49,849 nucleotides of DNA, from the NCBI RefSeq assembly GCF_028617075.1, contig NZ_JAQKGV010000018.1, forward strand, positions 1-49,849, given 5' to 3'. This DNA comes from Rubrobacter calidifluminis (GTDB lineage Bacteria > Actinomycetota > Rubrobacteria > Rubrobacterales > Rubrobacteraceae). A model generated the notes under the pieces. That model was not told the origin of the DNA. It did no database searches and saw only the letters and a program-made list of their open reading frames with translations. Position numbers and translations under genes: made by a program. Shown here one piece after another: positions 1 through 9,158 of the stretch (position 1 is its first letter; every line of letters begins with the position of its first letter).

Positions 1-392
1 GAGCGAAAGCCCCAAAGCTCATAGACAGGAAGACCATAAGCCAGATGAGGAGAGGCTCTGTGGTGGTAGACGTAGCCATAGACCAGGGAGGGTGCTTTGA
101 GAGCAGCCGCCCCACCACCCACACCCATCCCACCTACGAAGAAGAAGGCGTAATCCACTACTGCGTCTCCAACATCCCGGGAGCTGTAGCGAGGACCTCC
201 ACGCTGGCACTCACGAGCGCCACGCTGCCCTATGTGGTTGAGATAGCCAAAAGTGGGAGCATAGAGAGAGCGGCAAAAGAAGACGAAGCCTTGAGGAGAG
301 GGCTTGCCACCACAGCAGGTCATCTCACCTCAGAGCCTGTAGCGCAGGCGCACTCCCTTGCCTACACCCCTCCGGAGGAGGTGCTCCTCTGA
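1..392 (+). CDS. ald: Alanine dehydrogenase, C-terminal part (5' end outside window)
   Basis: The open frame runs in from the window edge (first full codon at base 3) and ends with TGA at 390-392. The visible part corresponds to the C-terminal third of alanine dehydrogenase, the NAD-dependent enzyme that interconverts L-alanine and pyruvate plus ammonia. Family signatures are the AKAPKLI segment, the GSVVVDVAIDQGGCFE segment, the THTHPTY loop, and HYCVSNIPGAVARTST followed by LPYV. An ATG at base 45 is internal and not the start. The last 31 bases overlap the 3' end of the convergent PucR-type gene. A link between alanine deamination and the nitrogen-related genes downstream is possible but only inferred. 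Confidence 0.93.
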   Translation, partial: AKAPKLIDRKTISQMRRGSVVVDVAIDQGGCFESSRPTTHTHPTYEEEGVIHYCVSNIPGAVARTSTLALTSATLPYVVEIAKSGSIERAAKEDEALRRGLATTAGHLTSEPVAQAHSLAYTPPEEVLL

Positions 393-1822
393 GGGCGGGA
401 GCGCAGGGCCAGGTAGAAGTCCACGCGGCTCTCCATCGTGGAGAGGTCTCTTCCGGTCAGTTCCTCGCAGCGGGAGAGACGGTGGCGCAGGGTGTTGACG
501 TGGATGTGGAGGTTGCGGGCCGTCTCCTCCCACCGGCCTCCGGAGAGGATGAAGGCTTCGAGCGTCTCGAGCAGCCGGGTGTTCCGCCTGGCGTCGTACT
601 CCACGATGGGGCCGAGGAGTGCGTTGCGGAATGCGGCGAGTACGTCCTGGTCCTGCAGGGCGAGCAGCAGGGCCTGTGACTCGACCCGGTCGTGCACGAC
701 ATATCCCTTCCCGGGCTCCCTGCGGGCGAGCTCCGCGGCCTGGCGCGCCTGGATCAGACTGCGCCTGAGCTCGTCCACCCCTCCGGCAGGACTTCCCACC
801 CCGACGGCGCGTCCGGAACCGAGTGCCTGTACCGCCGCGTCTCCGAGCCTCTCCAGGTCGGGTCTCCCTCCCGCGGGCTGGAAGATGGCAGTTACGTCTC
901 CCTGCCAGACGGCGACGACCGCCTCTCCCCCCAGGGCGGTTAGCACCCGCTGTACCCGGCCGGCGTCGTCCTCCGGAGTGCCGCTCCTGACCACGAGGCC
1001 CACGAGCGTACCTTCCGGGTCGAGCCCGTAGGCCCTGAGCCGCCCGGCGGCGAACCGGGTGCGGCCTGTGAGCACCCCCTCGACCAATTCGGCGGCGAGC
1101 CTCCTCTCGGCCTGCCGGAGCTCCTGCTCGTGGGCCAGGACGAATTCCAGGAGGGGTATGGCCTGATCGATCGCGGCTCGCTGCCGGGGGCCGAGCTCTC
1201 GCGGCGGAATGCCAACGAGGAGCCTTGCTACCAGGTGCTCCCCGTGAACCACTGGGAACCTTGTTCCATCCTCTGGCATGCCATTTCCGGTCTTCTCGCC
1301 GCGTCTCTCCAGCCGAACCCATACGCCGAGCTCCTCCCCGAGTGTTTTCAACACGCCGCGTACACCACCGGGAAGAGATGAGATGGATCTTATGAGCCGC
1401 TCGTTGTACGCCAGGCTTCGCCTGAGCTCTTCCTCCCGCCTGCGTTGCAGATACTCGAAGAACCGTCGTTCGATCGCAATGAAAGGCGTATTCGTCGGTA
1501 CCGAGATGAGCGGCAGATCCACTCTTCGACACGCCGCCACCACCTCCTCCGGCACCCGTTCGTCCTCTGCCAGAAGCCCCCACCCGAGAGCCGCCACTCC
1601 GCTGTGTCGCAACGCCCCGACGAACCGCTCTACCTCCCCTCCGCGTTCCCTCCATACACCGGCGCTCAGGATGAACTCCCCGCCTTCTAAGTAGGGCGCA
1701 GGGTCGATCAGCTCGGTCACGTGCACCCACCTCACTGTTCGCCTGAGATCACCACCCACCACGACCTCCAGTGAAAGCGAGCTGTCATCGACGAAATCTC
1801 GCAGCGTCATGTCCCCTTTCAT
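362..1822 (-). CDS. PucR-family transcriptional regulator
   Basis: 486-residue protein with PucR architecture. The N-terminal PucR ligand-sensing domain (about residues 5-125) starts MTLRDFV and contains the LIDPAPYLEGGEFILS segment typical of the family. A central GGDEF-like region follows, then a C-terminal helix-turn-helix of the HTH_30 type (about 420-475) with the conserved ARNLHIHVNTLRHRLSR pattern. Members such as B. subtilis PucR activate purine or other nitrogen-compound catabolism and often sit beside the permease they control. Here the gene is divergent from an NCS1 permease across a roughly 118-bp intergenic region, so control of that unit is the simplest reading. A second start four codons inside (MTLRD) is equally plausible. 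The 3' end overlaps ald convergently. Confidence 0.88.
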   Translation of the reverse strand: MKGDMTLRDFVDDSSLSLEVVVGGDLRRTVRWVHVTELIDPAPYLEGGEFILSAGVWRERGGEVERFVGALRHSGVAALGWGLLAEDERVPEEVVAACRRVDLPLISVPTNTPFIAIERRFFEYLQRRREEELRRSLAYNERLIRSISSLPGGVRGVLKTLGEELGVWVRLERRGEKTGNGMPEDGTRFPVVHGEHLVARLLVGIPPRELGPRQRAAIDQAIPLLEFVLAHEQELRQAERRLAAELVEGVLTGRTRFAAGRLRAYGLDPEGTLVGLVVRSGTPEDDAGRVQRVLTALGGEAVVAVWQGDVTAIFQPAGGRPDLERLGDAAVQALGSGRAVGVGSPAGGVDELRRSLIQARQAAELARREPGKGYVVHDRVESQALLLALQDQDVLAAFRNALLGPIVEYDARRNTRLLETLEAFILSGGRWEETARNLHIHVNTLRHRLSRCEELTGRDLSTMESRVDFYLALRSRPQRSTSSGGV

Positions 1823-1940
1823 GGCCGTGATTGTAGGTTCATACGACGTTTCGCGGAAGGTTATGTAGATAAGTACATTTTGTTTCTATTTGTTGCCCAT
1901 TAAACTGCCGGGACGGGATGTCTTCAGGAGTGTGGAGGAA

Positions 1941-3404
1941 ATGAGCCGAGAAGGAGAAATGCAGAAGAGGAGAGGGCTTGGCCAGTCCATAGAGCGCCGC
2001 TCCATTGATTACGTGCCCCACGATGAGCGACACGGCAAGGTATGGCATCAGGGGCCGTTCTGGTTTCTGGGCAATTTCCAGTTCTTCACGATCACCATAG
2101 GCTTCATAGGACCGAGTCTCGGTCTATCAATGTGGTGGACTGTACTTGCCGGGACGCTCGGAATACTCTTCGGTACACTTTTTATGGCATTTCACGCCAT
2201 CCAGGGAGCACAGCTTGGGTTGCCACAGATGGTACAGAGCCGTGCCCAGTTCGGGTACCGCGGGGTGATCCTGCCACTTTTCGCGACTTTCTTCACCTAC
2301 GTCGCTTTCAACGTGGTGGATAGCGTTTTGATCTCCAGTGGTCTTGGGGGGCTCTTCGGTTGGGATAGGGCCGTTGTGATGCTGGTGATCTCGGCCGTAG
2401 CAGCGCTGATCGCGATCTACGGGCACGACTGGGTTCATCTGGTTTTCAGGACGCTTTTCTGGATATCTCTGCCTTTGTATGCCATTCTAACCCTGGCTGT
2501 TTTTCTCGGTGATGCCGGAGGCACCGGCCCGGGTTCGGGAGACTTCAACATCGTGGCCTTTATGGCTCAGTTTACGGCGAGTGCTTCTTACAACATAACT
2601 TATGCGCCTTACGTATCCGATTACTCCCGGTACCTGCCACACGATACGAAGCCACGTGCGATTATCACATCGGTGTTTTTAGGAGCTTCCGGTTCTGCGG
2701 TCTGGCTCATCGCGCTCGGGGCTTGGCTGGCGACCCGGTTACACGCGACAGACGCACTGGTCTCTTTGCACAATGCGGGAGAGAACGTCTTCGGTGGTCT
2801 GGGTACACTGCTGGCCTTCGCGTCCGTCGCAGTCCTGGTTGCGACCATGGGTATGAACGCCTACGGTGGCATGCTCACGACGGTTACAGCCGTCGATGCC
2901 TTCCGAAGCGTTACCCCAACCCGCAGGATACGCATAGTGACGATCCTGGTGCTCGCCATCATCTGGACCGTGGTCTCGATCGGTATCTCCGCCAGCGCCA
3001 TAGATACGCTCTCCTCCACGCTGATAATAATGCTCTACCTTCTGGCTCCCTGGACCGCTGTCAACCTCGTGGACTACTTCTTCGTCCGGCATGGACATTA
3101 CGCCATCACGGAGCTTTTTACCGCCAGGGGGCTCTACGGAACGTGGGGAATGCGCGGTATATGCGCTTTTCTGATCGGTTTTGCAACGAGCGTACCTTTC
3201 TTTGTCGTACCTGGAATATGGACCGGACCTTTGGGCGATGCGCTTCACGGGGTGGATATTGCCTGGCTGGTAGGCCTTACGGTATCCGGTTGCAGCTATT
3301 ACCTGCTCTCTCGCTCGCTTGATGTAGAGGCGGAAGACCGGGAGGTGAAGAGAAGCCACCGCGAGTTGGAGGACCGTGACGTTCCGCCCATGGCTCAGGT
3401 TTAG
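1941..3404 (+). CDS. NCS1-family nucleobase/ureide permease
   Basis: About 487 residues with roughly 12 hydrophobic segments. It is a cytosine/purine/uracil/thiamine/allantoin permease of the NCS1 (2.A.39) family. Family features are the N-terminal helix with FLGNFQFFTITIGF, the GLPQMVQSRAQFGYRG loop after TM2, and the SDYSRYLP motif in TM6, which contributes to substrate binding in this family. I chose ATG 1941 because AGGAG lies at 1926-1930 and GGAGG just before it; the longer frame begins at a TTG (1890) with no ribosome site. ATG 1959 is another option. Base composition is somewhat less GC-rich than in neighbours. The substrate cannot be read from sequence; the adjacent amidase and ureohydrolase suggest a nitrogen-rich solute. 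Confidence 0.88.
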   Translation: MSREGEMQKRRGLGQSIERRSIDYVPHDERHGKVWHQGPFWFLGNFQFFTITIGFIGPSLGLSMWWTVLAGTLGILFGTLFMAFHAIQGAQLGLPQMVQSRAQFGYRGVILPLFATFFTYVAFNVVDSVLISSGLGGLFGWDRAVVMLVISAVAALIAIYGHDWVHLVFRTLFWISLPLYAILTLAVFLGDAGGTGPGSGDFNIVAFMAQFTASASYNITYAPYVSDYSRYLPHDTKPRAIITSVFLGASGSAVWLIALGAWLATRLHATDALVSLHNAGENVFGGLGTLLAFASVAVLVATMGMNAYGGMLTTVTAVDAFRSVTPTRRIRIVTILVLAIIWTVVSIGISASAIDTLSSTLIIMLYLLAPWTAVNLVDYFFVRHGHYAITELFTARGLYGTWGMRGICAFLIGFATSVPFFVVPGIWTGPLGDALHGVDIAWLVGLTVSGCSYYLLSRSLDVEAEDREVKRSHRELEDRDVPPMAQV

Positions 3405-3405
3405 A

Positions 3406-4527
3406 ATGGGCACTGAGTATACCGGGGTCAGGGCCAGGGTGTTCGTGGAGGCCGGGGGAGCGCTCACCGACGAGGAGCTTCTCCTCAGTCCCCCGGGTGA
3501 GGGGATGGTCAGGGTGCGTGTGCGGGCCAGCGGGGTATGCCACTCTGATCTACACGTCGTCGAGGGTGAGTGGAGCGTGCCTTCTCCGCTTGTTCTCGGA
3601 CATGAAGGCGCGGGGGTGGTCGAAACCATCGGTCCAGGCGTCTCCGGGCTGGAACCAGGGGATCATGTGATTCTCTCCTGGTTCTCTCCCTGCCGGCGTT
3701 GCCGGCAGTGCGCCAGGGGCAGGGTTTGGCTGTGTACCGGTACCAGTGCGCTCGAGCACCTGCTGCCCGGTGGCAGGACGGTCTTCTATCGAGACGATGG
3801 TTCGCCTGTACGCTCGTTCCTCGGGCTGGGCACCTTCGCGGAGGCCGTGGTGGTACCTGAATCGGCTGCTGTACCCGTACCGTCGGATGTTCCCTTCCCG
3901 ATCGCTGCACTTATCGGTTGCTCGGTTACGACAGGGGTCGGTGCAGTCGTCAACACGGCTGGCGTCCGTCCCGGAGATGGAGCTGTGGTCATTGGTTGTG
4001 GTGGAGTCGGACAGGCGATCTTGATGGGTTTGAACCTGGTCGGTGCCGAACCTGTCGTCGCGGTGGATCTCTCCGATGAGAGACTCGCGCTCGCGAAGGA
4101 GATGGGGGCGACCCACCTGCTACGTGGGGATGACCCTGATCTGGTCGAGAAGATCAAGGACGTGAGCGGGGGTGGTGCAGATTACGCCTTCGAGGCCATA
4201 GGGCTTCCCGAGACCATCGAACTTCTCCCGTCTCTTCTGGGGCGCGGAGGGCAGGCGATAGTGGTAGGGATGACGCCGGAAGGGGCGATGGTCGGGTTCG
4301 ATCCGTTCGATCTCGCGGACGGAGGTAAACGCATCGTCGGCTGCAACTATGGAAGCTGCGTCCCCTCCGTGGACTTTCCGAAGATGGCCCGTCTGTACGC
4401 ATCGGGCAGGCTTCCGCTCGACAGGCTCATCGGGCGTACCATATCTCTGGATGAGCTTGATGGAGCCCTCTACGATCTTAAGCACGCCTCGGGATTGCGC
4501 TCGGTGGTGGTTTTCGATGCCGGTTGA
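3406..4527 (+). CDS. Zinc-dependent alcohol dehydrogenase (MDR family)
   Basis: Medium-chain zinc alcohol dehydrogenase of about 373 residues. The catalytic zinc site is visible: Cys45 in GVCHSDLH and His66-Glu67 in GHEGAG. The structural zinc lobe has the spacing C-x2-C-x2-C-x7-C around residues 90-105. A Rossmann motif GCGGVGQ lies near residue 195 and an acidic residue in VVAVDLS suggests NAD preference. It resembles the class III-like ADHs of actinobacteria. ATG 3406 follows the permease stop by one base. GTG 3376, preceded by GGAGGA, is an alternative that would overlap the permease. It probably oxidises an alcohol formed in the pathway of this unit; the substrate is unknown. Confidence 0.87.
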   Translation: MGTEYTGVRARVFVEAGGALTDEELLLSPPGEGMVRVRVRASGVCHSDLHVVEGEWSVPSPLVLGHEGAGVVETIGPGVSGLEPGDHVILSWFSPCRRCRQCARGRVWLCTGTSALEHLLPGGRTVFYRDDGSPVRSFLGLGTFAEAVVVPESAAVPVPSDVPFPIAALIGCSVTTGVGAVVNTAGVRPGDGAVVIGCGGVGQAILMGLNLVGAEPVVAVDLSDERLALAKEMGATHLLRGDDPDLVEKIKDVSGGGADYAFEAIGLPETIELLPSLLGRGGQAIVVGMTPEGAMVGFDPFDLADGGKRIVGCNYGSCVPSVDFPKMARLYASGRLPLDRLIGRTISLDELDGALYDLKHASGLRSVVVFDAG

Positions 4528-4569
4528 ACTTACACGTCCGCGTCCTGTCCTTCCCGGGGGGAGCAGGAC

Positions 4570-5418
4570 TTGAGCGTCCGGGTGGCATGCTGCCAGGTGG
4601 CGCTCGCGGTCGGGGAGGCCGGGCGCAACCGCGAGGAGGTCCTGGAGGCGGCAGAGCGCGCCGCCCGCGAGGGAGCGGGGATCGTCGTCTTACCGGAGCT
4701 CTCCAACTCCGGCTACGTCTTCCACGATCTCGGCGAGGCGGTACGCCTCGGCGAGCCGCTCGACGGACCCACGGTGGGCGGGTGGATGGACCTCAGCCGC
4801 AGGAGCGGGGCCGTCGTTGTGGGCGGGCTGTGTGAGGATCGTGGCGGGCGTATCTCCAACACCGCCGTCCTTGTCGATCCTTCGGGGGAGGTGACCGTCT
4901 ACCGCAAGGCGCACCTGTGGGGTGAGGAGACGCTCTTCTTCGAACCCGGCGACGAGGAGCCACCGGTGGTCGAGACGGACTTCGGCAGGGTTGGGGTCGT
5001 GATCTGCTACGATCTGGAGTTCCCCGAGTGGGTCCGGCTCGCGGCCCTCGCCGGCTGCGACATCCTGTGCGCCCCCACGAACTGGCCGCTCTACCCGCGG
5101 CCTGCAGGGGAGCGTCCAATGGAGGTCGTAGGGGTGCAGGCGAACGCCGCGACAAACCGCATCTTCATCGCCGCCTGCGACCGGACGGGCCCCGAGCGGG
5201 GCGTGCGGTGGGTCGAGGGCTCGGTGATAGCCGACCCGGACGGCTGGCCGCTCGCCGGACCGCGGGAGGGAGAGGGTATCATCAGCGCCAGCTGCGACCT
5301 CGAAGCGGCGCGCGACAAGCGCATCGGGGAGCGCAACGACGTGTTCGCCGACCGCCGCCCGGAGCTCTACGCAGGCATCCTGGAGAGAACCCGAGCAGGG
5401 AGGAGGGAGAACAGGTGA
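4570..5418 (+). CDS. Carbon-nitrogen hydrolase (nitrilase superfamily amidase)
   Basis: 282-residue nitrilase-superfamily enzyme with the complete catalytic triad: Glu43 (LPELSNSGY), Lys113 (YRKAHLWGEE) and Cys146 (VVICYDLEFPE). Family members hydrolyse amides, carbamoyl compounds or nitriles to acid plus ammonia. N-carbamoylputrescine and N-carbamoyl-beta-alanine amidohydrolases are relatives, but I cannot assign the substrate. TTG 4570 is preferred because the protein then begins MSVRVACCQ, as expected for the family, with a purine-rich GGGGGAGCAGGA stretch upstream. It overlaps the ureohydrolase by 4 nt (GTGA), showing translational coupling, so the two probably act in sequence on one substrate. 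Confidence 0.88.
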   Translation: MSVRVACCQVALAVGEAGRNREEVLEAAERAAREGAGIVVLPELSNSGYVFHDLGEAVRLGEPLDGPTVGGWMDLSRRSGAVVVGGLCEDRGGRISNTAVLVDPSGEVTVYRKAHLWGEETLFFEPGDEEPPVVETDFGRVGVVICYDLEFPEWVRLAALAGCDILCAPTNWPLYPRPAGERPMEVVGVQANAATNRIFIAACDRTGPERGVRWVEGSVIADPDGWPLAGPREGEGIISASCDLEAARDKRIGERNDVFADRRPELYAGILERTRAGRRENR

Positions 5419-6365
5419 CCCGTTACGAGCCGGCGGACTCCTTCGAGACGCCGCGTTTTTCGGACGTGAGGACCTTCATGCGCCTGCCCAACACGAGGGA
5501 CCTCGAGAACGCCGACGCCGCGATAGTCGGGGCGCCCTTCGACACCGGGGCGACCTTCCGGGTCGGGGCCCGCTTCGGCCCGGAAGGCATACGCTCGGTC
5601 TCGCACCTGCTGCGGAGGTACAACTCTTCGCACGGGATAGACCTCTTCGATCACCTCTCGGTCATAGACTACGGCGACGTCGCGGTTGTCCCGGGCTACA
5701 TAGAGGAGAGCTACCGCCTCATCGAGGAGGGACTCGCACCGATCCACCGGGCGGGCGTGATCCCCGTCGTGCTCGGGGGAGATCACTCCATAGCCCTGCC
5801 CGAGCTGCGGGCCGCGGCTGCGGTGCACGGACCGCTCGCCCTGGTGCAGTTCGACTCCCACCCGGACACCTGGGACTCCTACTTCGGGATGAAGCACACC
5901 CACGGTACCCCCTTCAAGCGTGCCGTCGAGGAGGGGCTGCTGCGTCCGGAGAGGTCGGTTCAGGTCGGGATGCGCGGCTCGCTCTACGACGCCTCCGACT
6001 GGGAGGCATCCAGGGAACTCGGCTTCGAGCTCATCACGACCGATGAGGTGCGCGAGATCGGCATCCCCGGGACCATAGAGCGCATCCGGGAGCGGGTCGG
6101 GGATGCGAAGGTCTACGTCTCTTTTGATGTGGACTTCGCCGACCCCGCCTACGCCCCCGGGACCGGGACGCCCGAGGTCGGGGGATTCACCAGCCGCGAG
6201 GTACAGGAGCTCGTGCGGGGGCTCGCCGGGTTGGATCCCGCGGGCTTCGACGTCGTCGAGGTCTACCCCGCCTACGATCCGGCCCAGATCACGGCGCTCC
6301 TCGCCGCCAACGTCGCCCACGAGTTCCTTGCCCTCGCCGCGATCGCTAAAAAATCCTCGAGGTGA
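5415..6365 (+). CDS. Agmatinase/arginase-family ureohydrolase
   Basis: 316-residue ureohydrolase that releases urea from a guanidino compound at a binuclear manganese site. The metal ligands are visible: His124 in GGDHS; Asp147, His149 and Asp151 in FDSHPDTWD; and a DVDFADP motif near residue 236. The agmatinase-like GAPFDTG and RFGPEGIR segments are also present. GTG 5415 overlaps the amidase stop and has an excellent AGGAGGGAG site at 5401-5409; the open frame extends upstream but only as a shadow of the amidase gene. Agmatine, guanidinobutyrate and related guanidino acids are all possible substrates. Confidence 0.9.
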   Translation: MTRYEPADSFETPRFSDVRTFMRLPNTRDLENADAAIVGAPFDTGATFRVGARFGPEGIRSVSHLLRRYNSSHGIDLFDHLSVIDYGDVAVVPGYIEESYRLIEEGLAPIHRAGVIPVVLGGDHSIALPELRAAAAVHGPLALVQFDSHPDTWDSYFGMKHTHGTPFKRAVEEGLLRPERSVQVGMRGSLYDASDWEASRELGFELITTDEVREIGIPGTIERIRERVGDAKVYVSFDVDFADPAYAPGTGTPEVGGFTSREVQELVRGLAGLDPAGFDVVEVYPAYDPAQITALLAANVAHEFLALAAIAKKSSR

Positions 6366-6386
6366 GCAGATCTCTGCCCCGAGGGC

Positions 6387-7511
6387 TCAGTCCGGGTTGC
6401 CCTTGCCCGCGTGTGCCGGCTCGGTCTCGGAGTCGCCGGGTTCCCCTTTACAGGGCGCCTTCCTCTCCGGCATGAGCTCGTCTGCGAGCGTCACGATGAA
6501 CGCCGCAGCCGGTATCGCGAGCAGTACCCCGGCCAGCCCCAGAAGTTTGCCGAAGACCAGAAACGAGACGATGACCGCCACCGGGTGCAGCCGCACTTCC
6601 CTTCCGACGATGAGCGGCTGTACCACGTGGCTGTCGAACTGGTTCAGCGCGAAGAACAGCAGGACCACGAGGATCATCTTCAGGGGGGAGATGGTCAGCG
6701 CCAGCAGCGCCGGGAGCAGGCCTCCCAGGATGGGGCCGAAATACGGGATGATCTCGAGCAGACCCGCCAGGATGCCAAGGGTGAGCGAGAGCGGTATCCC
6801 GAGCGCCCACAGCCCCACCCCTGCCCCCGTGCCGATGATTACGATCGCGAGTATCAGGCCTATCAGCCAGCCGCGAAGTCTGCCTTCGAGGTTCGAGACT
6901 ATCTCGTAGAACTCGTGCCGCCTGCCATCCGGAACGAAGCGGGCTATCCCCCGAATGAGCGAGGACGGGTCGTGCGCCATGTACAGTGAGAGGACCACGA
7001 CCGCTATTGTGTCGATGAGCATGTGTGTCGCTGTGCCGAGCAGAGCCGGAACGGAGCCCAGAAGCCCCATCAGGTAGCTCTGCAGGTGACTGAGGTCGCT
7101 GGAGAGGTTGGGGAAGAAGTCCAGCCGCGCGTGGAGCTGGCGTGAGAGGCCGTCCAGGGAGCTTATGTAGGAGGGCATCATCCTGGCCAGCGTTACCACC
7201 TCTCGCGCGACGTGCGGGAGCATAACCAGCCAGATGAAGACCCCCGTCGCGGCGAGCAGCCCAAGCAGGATCAGGACCGCCTCCCACGAGCGGATGCCGA
7301 ACCGGCCCAGGAGCAGTACGAGAGAGCGCAGTATGAGCGCGAGGATCGCGGAGATCGCGAGCAGTTCGAGCACCGGGATGAGCTCGTAGAGGACTACCAG
7401 CGCCCCCGCGACCAGCACCGGTACCGCCAGCGGGGCGCCGCGCCTGAGCCAGCTCACCCCGTTCTCCCTTTTTGGATTTCCGGTCTCGCTCTCCGGTGGA
7501 GCCTGGCCCAT
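6387..7511 (-). CDS. AI-2E family transporter (PerM/YdiK-type membrane protein)
   Basis: 374-residue polytopic membrane protein of the AI-2E transporter family (TqsA, PerM, YdiK). It has about 7-8 hydrophobic segments: a pair near the N terminus, a further one near residues 60-95, a soluble middle section, and a long C-terminal hydrophobic block. That block contains the family pattern PYFGPILGGLLPALLAL followed by NQFDSHVVQPLIVGR. Members export autoinducer-2 or act as ion/proton antiporters, and the true substrate here is unknown. The C terminus is hydrophilic (GKGNPD). The gene is convergent with the ureohydrolase, leaving only about 20 bp between them. Confidence 0.87.
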   Translation of the reverse strand: MGQAPPESETGNPKRENGVSWLRRGAPLAVPVLVAGALVVLYELIPVLELLAISAILALILRSLVLLLGRFGIRSWEAVLILLGLLAATGVFIWLVMLPHVAREVVTLARMMPSYISSLDGLSRQLHARLDFFPNLSSDLSHLQSYLMGLLGSVPALLGTATHMLIDTIAVVVLSLYMAHDPSSLIRGIARFVPDGRRHEFYEIVSNLEGRLRGWLIGLILAIVIIGTGAGVGLWALGIPLSLTLGILAGLLEIIPYFGPILGGLLPALLALTISPLKMILVVLLFFALNQFDSHVVQPLIVGREVRLHPVAVIVSFLVFGKLLGLAGVLLAIPAAAFIVTLADELMPERKAPCKGEPGDSETEPAHAGKGNPD

Positions 7512-7610
7512 TCGCCTCCGTTTCCGTCCTCGTCCGGTACAGCCGCCGTTCTCATCTCTCCCGGCGAGGTTACTAATTGTATTCCTGCCCGGTGTTTCCC
7601 TGCGGGCTTT

Positions 7611-8975
7611 TCAGTCGACGAAGAGCTTCGAGATGTTCGGCCTGGTGAACAGGTCCACCGTCCAGTCGAAGAGCACCTGCGCCCGGTTGAGGTTGTAGCC
7701 GAGCTCGTAAAGGTAGACTCCCTTCCAGATGAGCGCCCCGAGCAGCCCGCTCACCCGGACCCCGAGTATGTCCGTGAGGGCGCTACTCTCCCCTAGGTCG
7801 ACGAGCTGCCCGAGGTGCCGGTAGCGGAACGGGGTCAGCTCTCCTCCCTTGAGCTCCGCGGCGAGGTTCAGCGCGGCCGTTCTGCCTTCTTGTTCGGCGG
7901 ACTGGGCGAGCGCCGGGACGGGTGGGCCGTCGTAGTCGATCGTTACGCAGTCGCCGACCGCGTAGACGCCGGGGCGGTTCTTTACCCTCAGGTACTCATC
8001 GACGATTATCCTCCCGCGCCCATCTTTTTCGATGTCCAGTCCCTCCACGAGCGGCGGCGGCTGTATACCGGCGGCCCAGACCGTGGTGCGCGTCGGGAGC
8101 GTCCTCCCGTCGGAGAGCCTAACGTACTCCGGGGATACTTCATCGACCTTGGTGTTGTTTATGACCTCGACCCTCTGGGCGGCGAGGCGGCGCGAGGCTG
8201 CGTTGGCGAGCGAAGGGTCTATGCCCTTGAGGATCCTCTCGCCCGCGTTGACGAGTACAAGGCGCACCCGGTCGAAGTCCACGCTCGGATAGTCGTCCTT
8301 TAAGACGTCGAAGATGAGGTCGTGGGCGTCGGATATGCCTTCGACGCCGGTCGGACCTCCGCCCACGAAGACGAAGGTGAGGTGCTCCTCGGGGACCTTA
8401 CCGCGCAGCCGCTCGGCTTCCTCGAAGCGGTCTATGATCCTGCCGCGCACCTCGAGCGCTTCCCTCAGGCCCTTGAGGTCTATGGCATGCTCCTTGGCCC
8501 CCTTGGTCCCGAAGAACGCCGTCTGGCTCCCCGGCGCCAGGATGAGGTGGTCGTAGTCGCACTCTCCGAACTCCGTCCTGATCTTCTTGCGCTCGAAGTC
8601 CACCCCCACGACCTCGCCCTGGAAGAACTCGCCCCCACGGGGTATGACCAGCCGCCTTAACGGGTAGGCCATGTGCCGGACCTCGACGTTGCCGGAGATG
8701 GCCGAAGGGACCATCGGCCAGAAGGTCGTGTAGTTCACCCGGTCGAGCAACAGTACACCGATCTCGTCGCTTCCGGTGAAGCTGTCTACCAGCTGTCGGA
8801 AGGCGGAGATTCCGCCGAATCCCCCGCCTACGATGACTACCCTACGCCGTGCCTCCTGATAGGGAACGCCGAGTCTCTTCCGGCCGCGATCACGCGCGTA
8901 CAGGGCCGTCCCTCCGACCAGCGCCGCCGCCAGGAGCTTGTTCCTCACCGCTCTCACCTCCGTCTTCGCTTGCAA
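7611..8975 (-). CDS. NAD(P)/FAD-dependent oxidoreductase, type II NADH dehydrogenase-like
   Basis: 454-residue flavoprotein of the pyridine-nucleotide disulphide oxidoreductase fold, closest in layout to NDH-2. The FAD-binding GGGFGG motif is near residue 51. The second dinucleotide motif FVGGGPTGVE is near residue 205. The C-terminal FAD contact AVGDC is near residue 345, followed by AQSAEQEG and a YRHLGQLVDLG segment typical of NDH-2. The first 20 residues include a short hydrophobic stretch that may tether it to the membrane. It probably passes electrons from NADH to quinone without pumping protons. It is monocistronic, separated by about 250 bp from the TPP-riboswitch unit. Confidence 0.87.
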   Translation of the reverse strand: MQAKTEVRAVRNKLLAAALVGGTALYARDRGRKRLGVPYQEARRRVVIVGGGFGGISAFRQLVDSFTGSDEIGVLLLDRVNYTTFWPMVPSAISGNVEVRHMAYPLRRLVIPRGGEFFQGEVVGVDFERKKIRTEFGECDYDHLILAPGSQTAFFGTKGAKEHAIDLKGLREALEVRGRIIDRFEEAERLRGKVPEEHLTFVFVGGGPTGVEGISDAHDLIFDVLKDDYPSVDFDRVRLVLVNAGERILKGIDPSLANAASRRLAAQRVEVINNTKVDEVSPEYVRLSDGRTLPTRTTVWAAGIQPPPLVEGLDIEKDGRGRIIVDEYLRVKNRPGVYAVGDCVTIDYDGPPVPALAQSAEQEGRTAALNLAAELKGGELTPFRYRHLGQLVDLGESSALTDILGVRVSGLLGALIWKGVYLYELGYNLNRAQVLFDWTVDLFTRPNISKLFVD

Positions 8976-9059
8976 CCGCTCGTTTCCAGAGAAGAGTCTA
9001 CCCGTATGGTGGTGGTGCTGCTTCTGGAAGGTGTCCGCGCCCTGCTGTACACTACCAGA

Positions 9060-9158
9060 ACGAGGGGAGCTTCCGCCGGAGGAAGCTGAGAGGGCGCCGT
9101 TCTCTTACGGTGGCGCCGACCCTTTGAACCTGATTCGGGTAATGCCGACGGAGGGACG
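9060..9158 (+). promoter_or_regulatory. TPP riboswitch (THI element)
   Basis: Conserved TPP-aptamer blocks occur in order. GAGGGGAGC opens P1/P2, GCTGAGAG follows near 9085, then a GC-rich variable hairpin. CCCTTTGAACCTGAT is at about 9120-9134, GGGTAATGCC follows, and the closing P1 strand GAGGGA is near 9151. The aptamer ends about 65 nt before the GTG of cytX. I see no clear terminator hairpin with a U-run in that gap, so translational control is more likely than attenuation. Known role: it switches off expression when thiamine pyrophosphate is abundant. Confidence 0.93.

Noticed and set aside
330..1730. 466-codon minus-strand frame within the PucR gene
   Set aside because: It overlaps the PucR frame almost completely, and only the PucR frame shows conserved domains.
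5028..5414. Upstream extension of the ureohydrolase frame
   Set aside because: It lies within the amidase gene in another frame, is Arg/Pro-rich, and a strong ribosome site sits directly before GTG 5415.
6355..6386. Small palindromes (for example GCAGATCTCTGC) between the convergent ureohydrolase and AI-2E genes as a terminator
   Set aside because: The stem is only 5 bp and there is no T-run.
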